The notes under the pieces are model-generated. The model had not been told where the DNA came from and did no database searches. It saw only the letters and a program-made list of their open reading frames with translations. Below are positions 26,031 to 36,120 of a stretch of 64,000 nucleotides of DNA, piece by piece. The DNA is from CBDAUN01 sp965200645 (GTDB lineage Bacteria > Pseudomonadota > Gammaproteobacteria > Arenicellales > JAJDZL01), in the NCBI GenBank assembly GCA_965200645.1, contig CBDAUN010000003.1, forward strand, positions 868,001 to 932,000, in the 5' to 3' direction. Every line of letters starts with the position of its first letter. The first letter of the stretch is position 1. The position numbers were made by a program, and so were the translations under genes.

Positions 26031-27114
26031 CTTGCATAGCCCCCATAACCATTCCAATACCACCTAAAAATACAACCATTGAAGTTCCTCCATAACTAAT
26101 CAAGGGTAAAGGCACACCTACTACAGGCAAAATGCCGCTTACCATACCCATGTTGACAAACATGTGCGTAAACAATAAAAATCCAATACAGCCGGCGACA
26201 ATTCGCGCATAATCGTTTCGAGAACGATAGGCAATTAAGGTACATCGCCATACCAAAAACGCAAAGGTTGCTATTAGCAATAAATTGCCAATTAATCCGA
26301 ACTCTTCTGAAATTACCGAAAAAATAAAATCCGTGTGTCGTTCCGGAATAAAGTCGAGTTGTGACTGACTACCATTGAGAAAGCCCTTGCCGTGAACTCC
26401 GCCAGAACCAATTGCGATTTGCGACTGAATTGTTTGATAGCCTGGACCTGTTGCGTATTCATATGGATCAAACAGCACCAACACTCGCATTTTTTGATAC
26501 TTGCCCATGAAATTCCAAACAATTGGCATTAAAGCTATACCTACCAGTGTTCCTGCCGCCACCCAACGCCACCCCAATCCACCAAGATAAATTGCAACGA
26601 CTCCAGCAACTCCAATCAGTAAGGCTGTACCTAAATCCGGTTGCTTAAATACCAATAATACCGGCGGAACTATAAGAATGAAGCTGACGATAAATGCTGT
26701 ACTCCGATTCATTAGTTGCGACTGAGTCAGCAACCATGCAATCATCATGGGTAGAGCAATTTTCATGACCTCTGCCGGCTGAAGTCTGAAAATTCCAAAT
26801 TGGATCCAACGTCTGGAACCCTGGCCGATGGTGCCAATGAACAACACCAGCACCAGCATTACCAATGCCATTACAAATATGTGAGGGGTGTATTTTTTCA
26901 GCGTCGAAGGTGAAATACTTGCAAGAAAGAACATAGCAGCAATTCCAACCATGACACGAACGCCCTGTTTGACCAATAAACTAACGTCTTCGCCGCCGGC
27001 ACTGTAGATTGCGAACATGCCAAATATACATAAGGCAACTGCCGCCAAGAAGGTCGAAACATCAATTCGAGAAGCCGTTCTGCCGATCAGTTCTGGAGTT
27101 ACAGCTAGCATCAA
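26020..27114 (-). CDS. rodA: Peptidoglycan glycosyltransferase RodA (SEDS)
   Basis: 364-residue SEDS protein with about ten membrane helices. Family motifs include the early FGMFAIYSAGGEDVSLLVKQ, the long middle segment KGFLNGSQSQLDFIPERHTDFIFSVISEE with the catalytic-region acidic residue, and PLPLISYGGTS near the end. It polymerises lipid II for side-wall growth together with PBP2, whose gene overlaps it by four bases. Confidence 0.96.
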   Translation of the reverse strand: MMLAVTPELIGRTASRIDVSTFLAAVALCIFGMFAIYSAGGEDVSLLVKQGVRVMVGIAAMFFLASISPSTLKKYTPHIFVMALVMLVLVLFIGTIGQGSRRWIQFGIFRLQPAEVMKIALPMMIAWLLTQSQLMNRSTAFIVSFILIVPPVLLVFKQPDLGTALLIGVAGVVAIYLGGLGWRWVAAGTLVGIALMPIVWNFMGKYQKMRVLVLFDPYEYATGPGYQTIQSQIAIGSGGVHGKGFLNGSQSQLDFIPERHTDFIFSVISEEFGLIGNLLLIATFAFLVWRCTLIAYRSRNDYARIVAGCIGFLLFTHMFVNMGMVSGILPVVGVPLPLISYGGTSMVVFLGGIGMVMGAMQDER

Positions 27115-29006
27115 CCTGCTCCTTGCTTTGTTGCAACAACTGTTGCTGTCTGCTCGTCGCTGAGGAGATAGTGATCCATTATCGCTCTTGCAGCAGGTAC
27201 TGCGACGTTACCTGCTGAATCTGAATTTTCAGCAATAATTGCTACCACAATTTTGGGGTCTACTACAGGTGCGAACGCCACAAAAATGCCGTGAGGATGA
27301 AATCGCTGCTCGTAGTTGTCTGCATCCCATTCTTCATCCTGTTTCTTTTTGATGACTTGTACAGTTCCGGTTTTACCAGCTGCTGTGTAAAGCATGCCCT
27401 TGGCAATTTTCCTTGCGGTGCCTTTCTCTGAATGAATAACATCGGTCATTGCAGCGGTAACCAGGTCGTAGTATTTTGGATTTTTTAAGTTAACAGTCTC
27501 CAGTTCAACTGGTTCTACATACTCCACCTCGCCCGTATTAACGTCCTCTGTCTTCAAAATGATTTGCGGCTGCACTCGCTTGCCTTTATTCGCAATGATT
27601 GATGTAGCATGGGCGAGTTGCGCCATAGTGGTCAGCGTGAATCCCTGTCCAATTCCGAAAATCAGCGTTTCGCCGTCATACCACGATTCATCTCTGTCAA
27701 ACCGTTTCCAATCTCTGGAAGGTAATAACCCACTTTTCTCAGCAGCGAGACCGATATTTGTTGGTTCACCAAATCCGTACTGCGAAAGCTGGTAGTGCAT
27801 TTCGTCCATGCCCAACGCTCGGGCCAGCCTGTAGAAATAAACGTCACAAGATTCGACAATTGCTTTGTGCAGGTCAACCTCTCTATGTCCGGACTTTTTC
27901 CAGCATCTGTAGTGACGCTTCTTTCCCGGCAATTGATAAAAACCTGGACAGTTGTAAGTGGGCGGCTCTCCCAAAACATCATACGCGGTCAATCCCAAAA
28001 ACACCTTAAAGGTTGATCCAGGGGAATAAACACCTTGTATCGCACGATTAATCAATGGCGTACTTTTGTCAGCTAGTAGTTTCGAATAAGTTGAACGAGT
28101 TGACTCACCAACCAGTGAGTTGGGATCGTATGAGGGTTTGCTTACCATGGCGAGAATCTGACCGGTTTTCGGTTCTAGTGCAACTACTGCGCCTTTGTAG
28201 TCCCCCAAGGATTCATATGCGACACGCTGCAAATCAAGATCGATGGACATGAAAATGTTTTTCCCCGAAACTGGAGGGTCCACTGACAGGGAACGCAATA
28301 CTCGACCGTGGGCATTGGTTTCGACCTGCTCGGAACCCGTATAGCCCACCAGAAAATCTTCGAAATATCGCTCCGCGCCGGACTTGCCTATGTATTGCAA
28401 TCCGCGATACCGTTGTGCGTCAATAACTTCGTTATCTTGGACTGTAATTCTACCTACACGACCTAGTACATGTGCAGATGCTTCTGCCTGATGGTAGTTT
28501 CGTTGTAGTTCAGCGTTCACAAACGCACCCGGTAATTGATGCCTGTCTACTGCAACTTTTGCTAATTCCTCCAAATTCAAATTTGCTTTCAACAAATGGC
28601 GTTCAAACTTTGACTTGGTTTTCAGCGACTTTTGAAATGCACCCAGTTCCTGTTCGCTTAGAGGCAGGGTTTCGTTTATCCTCGCAACAAGTTGAGTTAC
28701 ACTTTCGGTCTGGTCCGGAATAATTTCCAAGTTGAAGGATGCAACATTGTCAACCAGCAAATCCCCGTTTCGATCGAATATGTGGCCACGAACAGGCGTA
28801 ACTGGTCGTACATGAATTCGATTCTCGTTTGATGCAGACGCATAACTTGAATGGTCAATGACTTGAAGATACACCAACCTCGAAATCAGCAAAAACATCA
28901 GGAACAGCATGAATAGTCCTGAGTAGACTATGCGCTGAGATAAATTCTGACGATCGAATTTTGAACTCAGTCCTTCACTGCTTAAGGAAAACCAAGAATC
29001 ATTCAC
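27111..29006 (-). CDS. mrdA: Penicillin-binding protein 2 (elongation transpeptidase)
   Basis: 631 residues: one N-terminal anchor helix (~28-50), pedestal domain with RGHIFDRNGDLLVDN, then the transpeptidase domain. The serine nucleophile is Ser331 in SPGSTFK, the second motif is SCD in VESCDVYF and the third is KTGT in AAGKTGTVQV. It cross-links side-wall peptidoglycan as partner of RodA. It overlaps mreD by eight bases, making a mreBCD-mrdA-rodA-mltB-rlpA-lipB string. Confidence 0.96.
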   Translation of the reverse strand: MNDSWFSLSSEGLSSKFDRQNLSQRIVYSGLFMLFLMFLLISRLVYLQVIDHSSYASASNENRIHVRPVTPVRGHIFDRNGDLLVDNVASFNLEIIPDQTESVTQLVARINETLPLSEQELGAFQKSLKTKSKFERHLLKANLNLEELAKVAVDRHQLPGAFVNAELQRNYHQAEASAHVLGRVGRITVQDNEVIDAQRYRGLQYIGKSGAERYFEDFLVGYTGSEQVETNAHGRVLRSLSVDPPVSGKNIFMSIDLDLQRVAYESLGDYKGAVVALEPKTGQILAMVSKPSYDPNSLVGESTRSTYSKLLADKSTPLINRAIQGVYSPGSTFKVFLGLTAYDVLGEPPTYNCPGFYQLPGKKRHYRCWKKSGHREVDLHKAIVESCDVYFYRLARALGMDEMHYQLSQYGFGEPTNIGLAAEKSGLLPSRDWKRFDRDESWYDGETLIFGIGQGFTLTTMAQLAHATSIIANKGKRVQPQIILKTEDVNTGEVEYVEPVELETVNLKNPKYYDLVTAAMTDVIHSEKGTARKIAKGMLYTAAGKTGTVQVIKKKQDEEWDADNYEQRFHPHGIFVAFAPVVDPKIVVAIIAENSDSAGNVAVPAARAIMDHYLLSDEQTATVVATKQGAG

Positions 29007-29484
29007 GGGCAGACTTCCAACTTAATGCAATTGCTGTCCACAGCAATACCCCGGTCATTGGAGCAAACAAAACTTCAATAGAAAATGAACCATGCAGGAC
29101 TGTATTGATGATGTTTGATATTACGGAGTTCACCACCAGCAGCAAAAACACGATAAATGTCTGTATTAAAAATCCTGCAGTAGATACCCTCTTGGCACAT
29201 AGCAACGCTAAATAGACTACTACAACGTTGGCGAATGCATTTTCTCCAAGCACGATAAAATGCATGGCATCGGAGAGCAATCCAACCGTAAAAGCCACTC
29301 CTACTCCTACATATTCTGGCTTACGCCAGCACAATATTATCAGTGCCAAGACAGTAAAATCTGGGCGAAGTATAGCGAGTGAGTCGGGAAGAGCAATCGC
29401 GGACAGCACCAAGGTAACTGCCAAAATTAAGGCAATCCAAACTAAGTTTAATGATTTAGGAGGTAAAGCTTTTGCTAATTTCAT
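28999..29484 (-). CDS. mreD: Rod shape-determining protein MreD
   Basis: 161-residue inner-membrane protein with about five hydrophobic helices and few charged loops, matching MreD length. LRPDFTVLALIILCWRKPEYVGVGVAF is the conserved second-helix region. It belongs to the Rod complex, modulating MreC and PBP2. Lies between mreC (9-base gap) and mrdA (overlap). Confidence 0.92.
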   Translation of the reverse strand: MKLAKALPPKSLNLVWIALILAVTLVLSAIALPDSLAILRPDFTVLALIILCWRKPEYVGVGVAFTVGLLSDAMHFIVLGENAFANVVVVYLALLCAKRVSTAGFLIQTFIVFLLLVVNSVISNIINTVLHGSFSIEVLFAPMTGVLLWTAIALSWKSARE

Positions 29485-29493
29485 GTTGCAGAC

Positions 29494-30366
29494 TTAGTTC
29501 GATGAAATCACCGCAGATGCATCCATTTCTGGATTTAGAACTAGTAGCACGTCATAGCCGAAATCAACGGTGGCGTAGGGTTTGGCAAAAATTTCAACAA
29601 AAGGTTCGTTTTGATCCATCACTACGCTGGTAACTTCCGCTACGGGGTAACCAGCCGGAAAGCGCTTACCCAAACCAGAGGTGACAAGAACATCGCCAAT
29701 TCGAATATCTCGATTTCCGGCAACGAATTGCACCGACATTTGGTCCGAGACTCCCAAACCATCAGCAAATACCAGCAAGCCGGTGCGACGAACTCGGACC
29801 GGTATTGAGTGATTTGAGTTGGTTATCAATGTCACCGCACTTTCAGTGGCAGTGATTTCGCTGACCTGACCTAATATGCCTCGGTGGTCCAAAACAGCCT
29901 GACCGATGTAAACACCATCGTTAGAACCTCTACCGATTACTACTCTTTGACTAAAGGGAACTAAATTGATGGACTTAAGACTGGCTAACTGAACTGCAAC
30001 ATTTAATTGCTCCCTTGCGTTGAGCAAGTTGGCTAACCACTTGGCGGTTCGTTCTGAATTTTCTAGTTGATTAATTCTGCGAATCAGTTGAGCATTCTTT
30101 TCTACAAGTAAGCGGTTTCGGTGCAAGATTTTCTCGCGGTCTTCAAATGCAAATTCGAAGGACAAGTTCACTACTGCTGGAATTTCAGCTACTTCAATTA
30201 ACGGCTTGGTGATGAAATATATTGCAGACCGCAGTTCATTCAGAGCAACCGTTCTGGAATCCACAAAAATAACCATTACTGCCAAAACGGCAAGGAGTGC
30301 AGCACGCCACTTCAAGGGTTTAACGGTTTTGTCCTTTCTACTACCGACGACTTCTGGCTGAATCAC
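29494..30366 (-). CDS. mreC: Rod shape-determining protein MreC
   Basis: 290 residues: cytoplasmic N-tail, one transmembrane helix (ALLAVLAVMVIFVDSR), a coiled coil (~80-105) and two beta-barrel domains with VVIGRGSNDGVYIGQAV and GDVLVTSGLGKRFPAGYPVAEV. It is the periplasmic scaffold that activates PBP2. 64 bases separate it from mreB. Confidence 0.95.
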   Translation of the reverse strand: MIQPEVVGSRKDKTVKPLKWRAALLAVLAVMVIFVDSRTVALNELRSAIYFITKPLIEVAEIPAVVNLSFEFAFEDREKILHRNRLLVEKNAQLIRRINQLENSERTAKWLANLLNAREQLNVAVQLASLKSINLVPFSQRVVIGRGSNDGVYIGQAVLDHRGILGQVSEITATESAVTLITNSNHSIPVRVRRTGLLVFADGLGVSDQMSVQFVAGNRDIRIGDVLVTSGLGKRFPAGYPVAEVTSVVMDQNEPFVEIFAKPYATVDFGYDVLLVLNPEMDASAVISSN

Positions 30367-30430
30367 AGAACTAACCCTTATTGACCTGTTTAAAAACTAA
30401 TGTATCGATGGTGCAAAAAATCGGCTGTTA

Positions 30431-31474
30431 TCACTCCCGCGAAAGCACTCTGTTTAACAGATCTTCCTGTTCCAGCGCTCTGCCACAACCCCGGGCTACG
30501 CAGGTCAACGGTTCTTCCGCAATTATGGTGGGAACACCTAACTCTTCGATAAACAATCGGTCAATGTCGCGCATTAACGCACCACCGCCCGCCAACAGAA
30601 TTCCTCTTTCCCAAATGTCGCTCATTAACTCCGGTGGCGAGCGTTCCATTGCCCTGCGTACAGCCTGGATGATGTTTGCGAGAGGCTCGGACAGTACTTC
30701 GAAAATCTCAGAACTTGAGATGATTTTATTGCTTACGTTGCCAACGTGATCTCGGCCGCGAATTTCAAGTTCCAAAATTTTTGATCCTTTCCATGCTGTA
30801 CCAATCATCTTCTTTACACTCTCAGCGGTTCGCTCCCCAATCAAAATTCCATACCTTTGAGACATGTAATCAATAATTTTCATATCAAACACGTCACCGG
30901 CAATTTTCTCTGTCCCTGAATAGACCAGCCCTCCGAGTGACATCACACCAATTTCAGTCGTGCCACCTCCGATATCCACAACTATCGTGCCAGTAGGCTC
31001 GACAACGGGCAGATTCATCCCTATAGCGACCGCCACGGGTTCTTCTAGCAAGAACACTTCACGTGCACCAGCGTTATATGCTGATTCACGAATGGCACGT
31101 CGTTCGACCTGAGTCGATTGGCATGGAACGCCAATCACGATGCGTGGGCGTATCAAAAATTTACGTACTTTAACTGCACTGATAAAGTGCTTTAGCATGA
31201 CTTCGGTTACTGCGAAGTCTGCAATCACACCGTCTCTCAGAGGACGAATGGCACGAATGTTGGCCGGCGTTCGACCAATCATCTCACGTGCTTCCTTGCC
31301 TACTGCGAGTACTGAATTGACTCTGTCCTTGTAACTCTCCTGATAGCCGTTCTGCATAATAGCGACTACCGAAGGTTCATTCAGTACAATGCCCGATTCC
31401 TTGGTGTAAATCAGAGTATTTGCTGTGCCAAGATCAATGGCCATGTCTTCAGTAAAGTAATCTAATAATCTCAT
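30431..31474 (-). CDS. mreB: Actin-like rod shape-determining protein MreB
   Basis: 347-residue bacterial actin. Nucleotide-binding motifs: IDLGTANTLIY (phosphate 1), DIGGGTTEIGVMSLGG (phosphate 2) and LLAGGGALMRDID (adenosine). It forms membrane-bound filaments that orient the side-wall synthesis complex. First gene of the rod operon, divergent from gatC across a 139-base gap that must hold both promoters. Confidence 0.97.
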   Translation of the reverse strand: MRLLDYFTEDMAIDLGTANTLIYTKESGIVLNEPSVVAIMQNGYQESYKDRVNSVLAVGKEAREMIGRTPANIRAIRPLRDGVIADFAVTEVMLKHFISAVKVRKFLIRPRIVIGVPCQSTQVERRAIRESAYNAGAREVFLLEEPVAVAIGMNLPVVEPTGTIVVDIGGGTTEIGVMSLGGLVYSGTEKIAGDVFDMKIIDYMSQRYGILIGERTAESVKKMIGTAWKGSKILELEIRGRDHVGNVSNKIISSSEIFEVLSEPLANIIQAVRRAMERSPPELMSDIWERGILLAGGGALMRDIDRLFIEELGVPTIIAEEPLTCVARGCGRALEQEDLLNRVLSRE

Positions 31475-31574
31475 TTCGACTCTTCTATAGACGATTCATG
31501 GAAATACAAGAAAAATGGTGATCAGAGAAATGCGCGACATCCATTTGCACAATAGCAGAACTAGTAATTTGTCG

Positions 31575-31583
31575 TGCTATACT
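31575..31583 (+). promoter_or_regulatory. Extended -10 promoter for gatC
   Basis: TGCTATACT: a TGn extension on a TATACT -10 box, about 30 bases before the gatC ATG, placing transcription start near 31590. No -35 hexamer sits at the usual distance, as is common for extended -10 promoters. Confidence 0.45.
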
Positions 31584-31613
31584 CACGACTTCAACATAAA
31601 TTGAAAACTACAT

Positions 31614-31901
31614 ATGAGCATCAAATCAACAGATATTGAAAAAATTGCAAATCTTGCAAATTTGGAGATGCTTGAACCGGATCTGGACTTCTATGTTCAG
31701 GATTTGACAAGAATCCTTCAATTGATTGGGCAAATGCAACGTATCGACACTACCAGAACTACACCGATGTCCCATCCCCAGGATATTGAACTCAGACTCA
31801 GAAGTGATGAAATCACCGAGCCAGATCAGCGAACCGAACTTCAGCAACTAGCTCCAAGTACCGAACGCGGATTATACCTTGTTCCAAAGGTTCTTGGCTG
31901 A
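31614..31901 (+). CDS. gatC: Asp/Glu-tRNA amidotransferase subunit GatC
   Basis: 95 residues, normal for GatC. IEKIANLANLEM is the N-terminal helix, and the TPMSHPQDIELRLRSDE belt is the segment that wraps between GatA and GatB. The complex amidates Glu-tRNA(Gln) and/or Asp-tRNA(Asn). Unusually, 258 bases separate it from gatA. Confidence 0.94.
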   Translation: MSIKSTDIEKIANLANLEMLEPDLDFYVQDLTRILQLIGQMQRIDTTRTTPMSHPQDIELRLRSDEITEPDQRTELQQLAPSTERGLYLVPKVLG

Positions 31902-32159
31902 GCAAAGTAAGTAAGCACGACTCAGTCGCAGACGTAATATTATACGTCAAAGGACTATAGATTGTTTTTTAATAACAATAAGTTATGTTAATTCTTACAG
32001 ATTTGATTTTAAGTTACATTTATCAATCTGAGATTCCGGATAGCCAATATAATTTCGATTTTCGGTAGTCAATCAAAATTTGCATTGGCTTAACCACAAA
32101 GCTGCCAACACCGAACAAGTGCATGTTTTGCACATGGCATCCAAATTCTGCCAAGTTAA
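31902..32159. other. Long gatC-gatA spacer with inverted repeats
   Basis: No ORF is credible here. Two short inverted repeats occur: GACGTA/TACGTC (31931-31948) and ATTGTT/AACAAT around a T-rich loop (31961-31979). The sequence is AT-rich and may contain an internal promoter for gatAB. I could not assign a convincing -35/-10 pair. Confidence 0.4.
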
Positions 32160-33623
32160 ATGACACCTTACCCTCACGCTGAAATTAGTGAAATTTCCGC
32201 TCTGCTACAAAGTAAGGAGATTTCCTCGGTAGAGCTTTGTAAGTTTTATTTGGCTCGCATAGAGTCACATAAGAACTTGAACGCTTTCATTACTGTTGAT
32301 GAGGAAGGAGCTCTTGCCTGTGCCGAGGAAGCGGACCGTTTGCGAAATGCCGGGGAGAATGGTCCACTGTTAGGAGTTCCAATCGCGCATAAGGACATTT
32401 TTTCAACTAAGGGAGTACTGACGACTTGCGGTTCAAAGATTCTCGCAAACTACGTCGCACCCTACGATGCCACTGTCGTCTCTTCACTCAAGCAGGCCGG
32501 GATGGTCATGCTTGGAAAGACTAATATGGATGAGTTTGCCATGGGCTCTTCCTCCGAACATTCTGCCTTTGTACCGGTTCGCAATCCTTGGAATACGGCA
32601 CTGGTACCTGGTGGTAGTTCTGGCGGGTCAGCGGCAGCAGTCGCCGCGGGTCTAGTTGTTGCCGCAACCGGCACAGATACAGGAGGTTCGATTCGTCAAC
32701 CCGCTGCTCTGTGCGGAATTACCGGATTAAAACCAAGCTACGGTAGGGTTTCAAGGTATGGCATGATCGCGTTTGCTTCCTCATTGGACCAGGCCGGTGT
32801 TTTCACCAGGTCAGTGAAGGATGCTGCCTTGCTTTTGGATGCGATTGCCTCCTTTGATGCAAAGGATTCGACGTCATTGGAAATTCCAAATTCGGACTGT
32901 GCATCGCAACTGGACAAACCAATTTCTGATTTGAAAATTGGCATTGTGACCCAATATTTCGGTGACGGTCTTGATACTGAGGTTGAAACGGCTGTGCGCG
33001 AGGCGCTCAAAGTCTATGAGTCTCTTGGTGCAACACTGATAAATATTGAGATGCCGAACTGTGAAGCTGCAATACCCTGTTATTACGTCATAGCCCCAGC
33101 GGAAGCTTCATCAAACCTGTCGAGATTTGATGGCGTACGCTATGGCTATAGAGCCCCAGATGCAGCAGATTTGTCCGAAATGTATAGAAAAACCCGGACG
33201 CAAGGTTTTGGGATCGAAGTTAAGCGAAGAATAATGATAGGAACCTACGTATTGTCGCACGGGTACTACGATGCCTACTATGTAAATGCACAACGTATTC
33301 GTCGCAAAATCGCAAATGACTATGATGAGGCATTTAAGCAATGCGATGTCATCATTGGCCCCACCACACCGAGTACAGCATTCGAGATCGGTCAAAAAAT
33401 GGAAAATCCTGTGCAGATGTACCTTAATGACATTTACACGGCATCCGTCAATCTGGCAGGTCTACCAGCCGTTTCGATTCCAGCAGGATTTGATCAACAA
33501 GGTCTTCCTATCGGATTACATATTGTTGGAAATTACTTACAGGAAGCAGAACTTTTACGAGTGGCGCATTTGTATCAACAACACACCGATCATCACAGGG
33601 CAATGCCGAAGGAGTTTTCGTGA
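32160..33623 (+). CDS. gatA: Asp/Glu-tRNA amidotransferase subunit GatA (amidase)
   Basis: 487-residue amidase-signature enzyme. The Ser-cisSer-Lys triad is visible: Lys in PIAHKDIFS, the cis-Ser in PGGSSGGSAAAVA and the nucleophile in TDTGGSIRQPA. It releases ammonia from glutamine and channels it to GatB. Its stop overlaps the gatB start by four bases (GTGA). Confidence 0.97.
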   Translation: MTPYPHAEISEISALLQSKEISSVELCKFYLARIESHKNLNAFITVDEEGALACAEEADRLRNAGENGPLLGVPIAHKDIFSTKGVLTTCGSKILANYVAPYDATVVSSLKQAGMVMLGKTNMDEFAMGSSSEHSAFVPVRNPWNTALVPGGSSGGSAAAVAAGLVVAATGTDTGGSIRQPAALCGITGLKPSYGRVSRYGMIAFASSLDQAGVFTRSVKDAALLLDAIASFDAKDSTSLEIPNSDCASQLDKPISDLKIGIVTQYFGDGLDTEVETAVREALKVYESLGATLINIEMPNCEAAIPCYYVIAPAEASSNLSRFDGVRYGYRAPDAADLSEMYRKTRTQGFGIEVKRRIMIGTYVLSHGYYDAYYVNAQRIRRKIANDYDEAFKQCDVIIGPTTPSTAFEIGQKMENPVQMYLNDIYTASVNLAGLPAVSIPAGFDQQGLPIGLHIVGNYLQEAELLRVAHLYQQHTDHHRAMPKEFS

Positions 33624-35068
33624 ACAACTGGGAATGCGTTGTCGGGCTGGAAGTTCACATTCAGTTATTGACCAAAAGCAAGATGTTTTCTGGCTCAGCG
33701 ACTGAATTTGGTGCTTCACCCAATACCCAAGCAAGCATGATTGATGTGGCTCTACCGGGTGTATTACCAGTGTGCAACCGAGAAGCGGTTCGAATGGCGG
33801 TAAAATTTGGCCTCGCTGTGGGCGCTGAGATCAATCGAAAATCGATTTTTGCCAGAAAAAACTATTTTTATCCCGACTTACCCAAGGGCTATCAAATCAG
33901 TCAATACGAACTTCCCATTGTGTCTGGAGGCAGTATTGAGACTACAGTCGATGACGAACCACAAACCGTCATGCTTACCCGAGCTCACCTCGAAGAAGAT
34001 GCAGGTAAGTCACTTCACGAAAATCTGGTAGATGCAACCGGAATTGACTTAAATCGTGCGGGAATGCCATTGCTGGAAATTGTGTCTGAGCCGGAAATTC
34101 GGTCTGGTGCTCAGGCGGCCGACTACCTTCGTAAATTGCATTCTCTAGTCACTACTTTGGAAATTTGCGATGGCAATTTACAAAACGGGTCGATGCGCTG
34201 TGATGCAAATGTGTCCATTCGTCGCAAAGGTGATTCCAACTTAGGCACCCGAACAGAATTAAAGAACATAAATTCCTTTCGTTTTGTAGAAAAGGGAATC
34301 GAGTCTGAAATGAGGCGACAAATTGAACTAGTTGAGGGTGGCGGAACTGTAGTTCAGGAAACCCGTCAATACGATGCTCAAACCAATAGTTCCCAGCCCA
34401 TGCGTGGAAAGGAGAGCGCTCACGACTACAGGTATTTTCCTGATCCGGACTTACCGCCATTGACGCTGACGGACGAATTCATTGATGCCCTAAGAGAGCA
34501 GATGCCAGAATTGCCAGATGCAAAATTCCGTCGGTTTCAATCACAATATGGGTTGAATAGTGAGATGGCTGCACAATTGGCATTTTCGACTGAAAGTTCA
34601 AAATATTTTGAAGTCGCTGTGAAAGAATCACCCAGCAATGCCAAATCTGTTGCAAACTGGGTCGCCGTAGAACTGATGAGTTACCTGAATCGTAGCAACT
34701 TGAGCATAAGCGAGTCACTTGTGCCTCCAAAGTCCCTAGGTCAACTAGTCGCTAAAATAGGTCAAGGGAAAATATCTGGTAGCGGAGCAAAAACTTTACT
34801 CAATTTGCTGTGGAATAACCCGGGGGCAGACGTGGACGGGATGATCAAACGGGAAAGTCTTGAGCAGCAATCTGACAGTGGTGAAACCGAAAGAATTGTT
34901 GAAGAAGTTTTGTCTCAATTCAATGACCAGGCTAGACAATACTATGATGGAAACTCAAAAGTTCTAAGCTTTCTGGTAGGCCAGGTTATGCGAGCTTCTG
35001 GGGGTAAGCTGAACGCTAAATTGGTGAACGAAGAAATTCGTAATCAAATCAACGCATTATTTGGCTAG
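33620..35068 (+). CDS. gatB: Asp/Glu-tRNA amidotransferase subunit GatB
   Basis: 482 residues: catalytic cradle with VVGLEVHIQLLTKSKMFSG and RKNYFYPDLPKGYQ, DLNRAGMPLLEIVSEPEI, and a C-terminal YqeY-like tRNA-binding domain. It phosphorylates and amidates the mischarged tRNA. GTG start at 33620 is supported by AAGGAG just upstream and the overlap with gatA. Confidence 0.97.
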   Translation: MNNWECVVGLEVHIQLLTKSKMFSGSATEFGASPNTQASMIDVALPGVLPVCNREAVRMAVKFGLAVGAEINRKSIFARKNYFYPDLPKGYQISQYELPIVSGGSIETTVDDEPQTVMLTRAHLEEDAGKSLHENLVDATGIDLNRAGMPLLEIVSEPEIRSGAQAADYLRKLHSLVTTLEICDGNLQNGSMRCDANVSIRRKGDSNLGTRTELKNINSFRFVEKGIESEMRRQIELVEGGGTVVQETRQYDAQTNSSQPMRGKESAHDYRYFPDPDLPPLTLTDEFIDALREQMPELPDAKFRRFQSQYGLNSEMAAQLAFSTESSKYFEVAVKESPSNAKSVANWVAVELMSYLNRSNLSISESLVPPKSLGQLVAKIGQGKISGSGAKTLLNLLWNNPGADVDGMIKRESLEQQSDSGETERIVEEVLSQFNDQARQYYDGNSKVLSFLVGQVMRASGGKLNAKLVNEEIRNQINALFG

Positions 35069-35198
35069 TATTAGAAGAATCCCAATATGGCCTAATCCAC
35101 AAATTGTTGTCTTAACCAGGATTGAGGGACAATTCAATTCTCAATCAGGTCAAATTCGAGTCATTTTTGTTCGCTTCGCTGTAAAATTGATAACGGTA

Positions 35199-35275
35199 GC
35201 GCCTGTAGCTCAGCTGGACAGAGCACCAGGCTTCGAACCTGGGGGTCGGGGGTTCGAATCCCTCCGGGCGTGCCA
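35199..35275 (+). tRNA. tRNA-Arg (anticodon UCG)
   Basis: All four arms fold: acceptor GCGCCTG/CGGGCGT (G1:U72 at the end), D stem GCTC/GAGC, anticodon stem CCAGG/CCTGG with loop CTTCGAA (anticodon TCG) and T stem GGGGG/CCCTC with loop TTCGAAT. CCA is encoded. The 3' half is identical over 30-odd bases to tRNA-Arg(ACG) at 47375-47452, which suggests duplication and anticodon change. Confidence 0.93.
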
Positions 35276-35765
35276 AGTAATTTTCGGAATTGTCTAAATA
35301 TTCGACAAATTAAGGCCGACCACTCAATTCCTTCGATCTGTAGTTGTCTTTCTTCAACTAGTAGCACTATGTGCTTTTCCGTTTCAGTCCGTTATTGGTT
35401 GGTAATAATGTGAATTGACCTATTGACGGCCATTCTCAACCTCAGCAAAGCCGATACGACTTCTTCAATTTGCTTGTCTAGTGGTTGTCGCTTTGTTGGT
35501 AGGTTTGACGAAAGGTTTCATCAAATAGTGGAAAGGAAAGTGAATCAGGTGACATAAGCATATTTGTGGATTGTATTTTCTACTGTTTGCCCTTACATCT
35601 CCCTACTTTGGTTATAGACTGAGCAATTGGATTTGTTCTTTGCTGAAGAATGCGTTCGCCAACCGCTCTACATGCATCCAAATTCAATCTGTCTGATGAA
35701 AAATCGCCTCCATTCCCAATTACCATCATCTGTGCACGCGCTTACGTAAATGGTCGTTAGGTTAG
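35276..35765. other. Gap without recognisable gene
   Basis: 490 bases after tRNA-Arg(UCG). Both strands are interrupted by frequent stops; the only inverted repeat seen is a weak AT-rich TTGTC/GACAA pair just after the tRNA. Nothing functional can be supported. Confidence 0.5.
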
Positions 35766-36120
35766 TCATTCAATCTCGTATCCATTTTCGACCATCACTG
35801 CTAGACTGTGGCAGTATCCCATAATGTGTATGGTCGGATTCTGGTAGTCGCCGTCACTATAATTCCGATCAAGTTTCTTCAGATCTTTACTGAACAACTT
35901 CTCAATTAGTGAATGAACTCCAGAATCAAAGACACCGCTTAGTCTCGGTCAGCGCGTCCTGCAGCTTTTCACTAAAGCGAACCTCACTGTAAAATTTGTG
36001 TGCCAATCCGCAAATATAGTTCTTCGTGCCGATAATCGACAGTTCCAGTTAAACCTCATCGTTGTCCGCGATCGAACCTGAAGGAAATGTGAGGATTAGG
36101 ACAAGCAACAGTTTTTTCAT
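35766..36120 (-). pseudogene. Frameshifted small secreted protein
   Basis: An ATG (36120) in the four-base ATGA overlap with the preceding gene opens a signal peptide (MKKLLLVLILTFPSGSIADN), but a stop follows at once (near 36050). Reading continues in a second frame (LELSIIGTKNYICGLAHKFY...), then breaks again near 35940 and continues in a third frame (DSGVHSLIEKLFSKDL...VMVENGYEIE) to a stop at 35766. Two small indels therefore explain the whole decay of a ~115-residue protein. Its coupling to the intact gene upstream suggests a former pair. Family not recognised. Confidence 0.7.
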
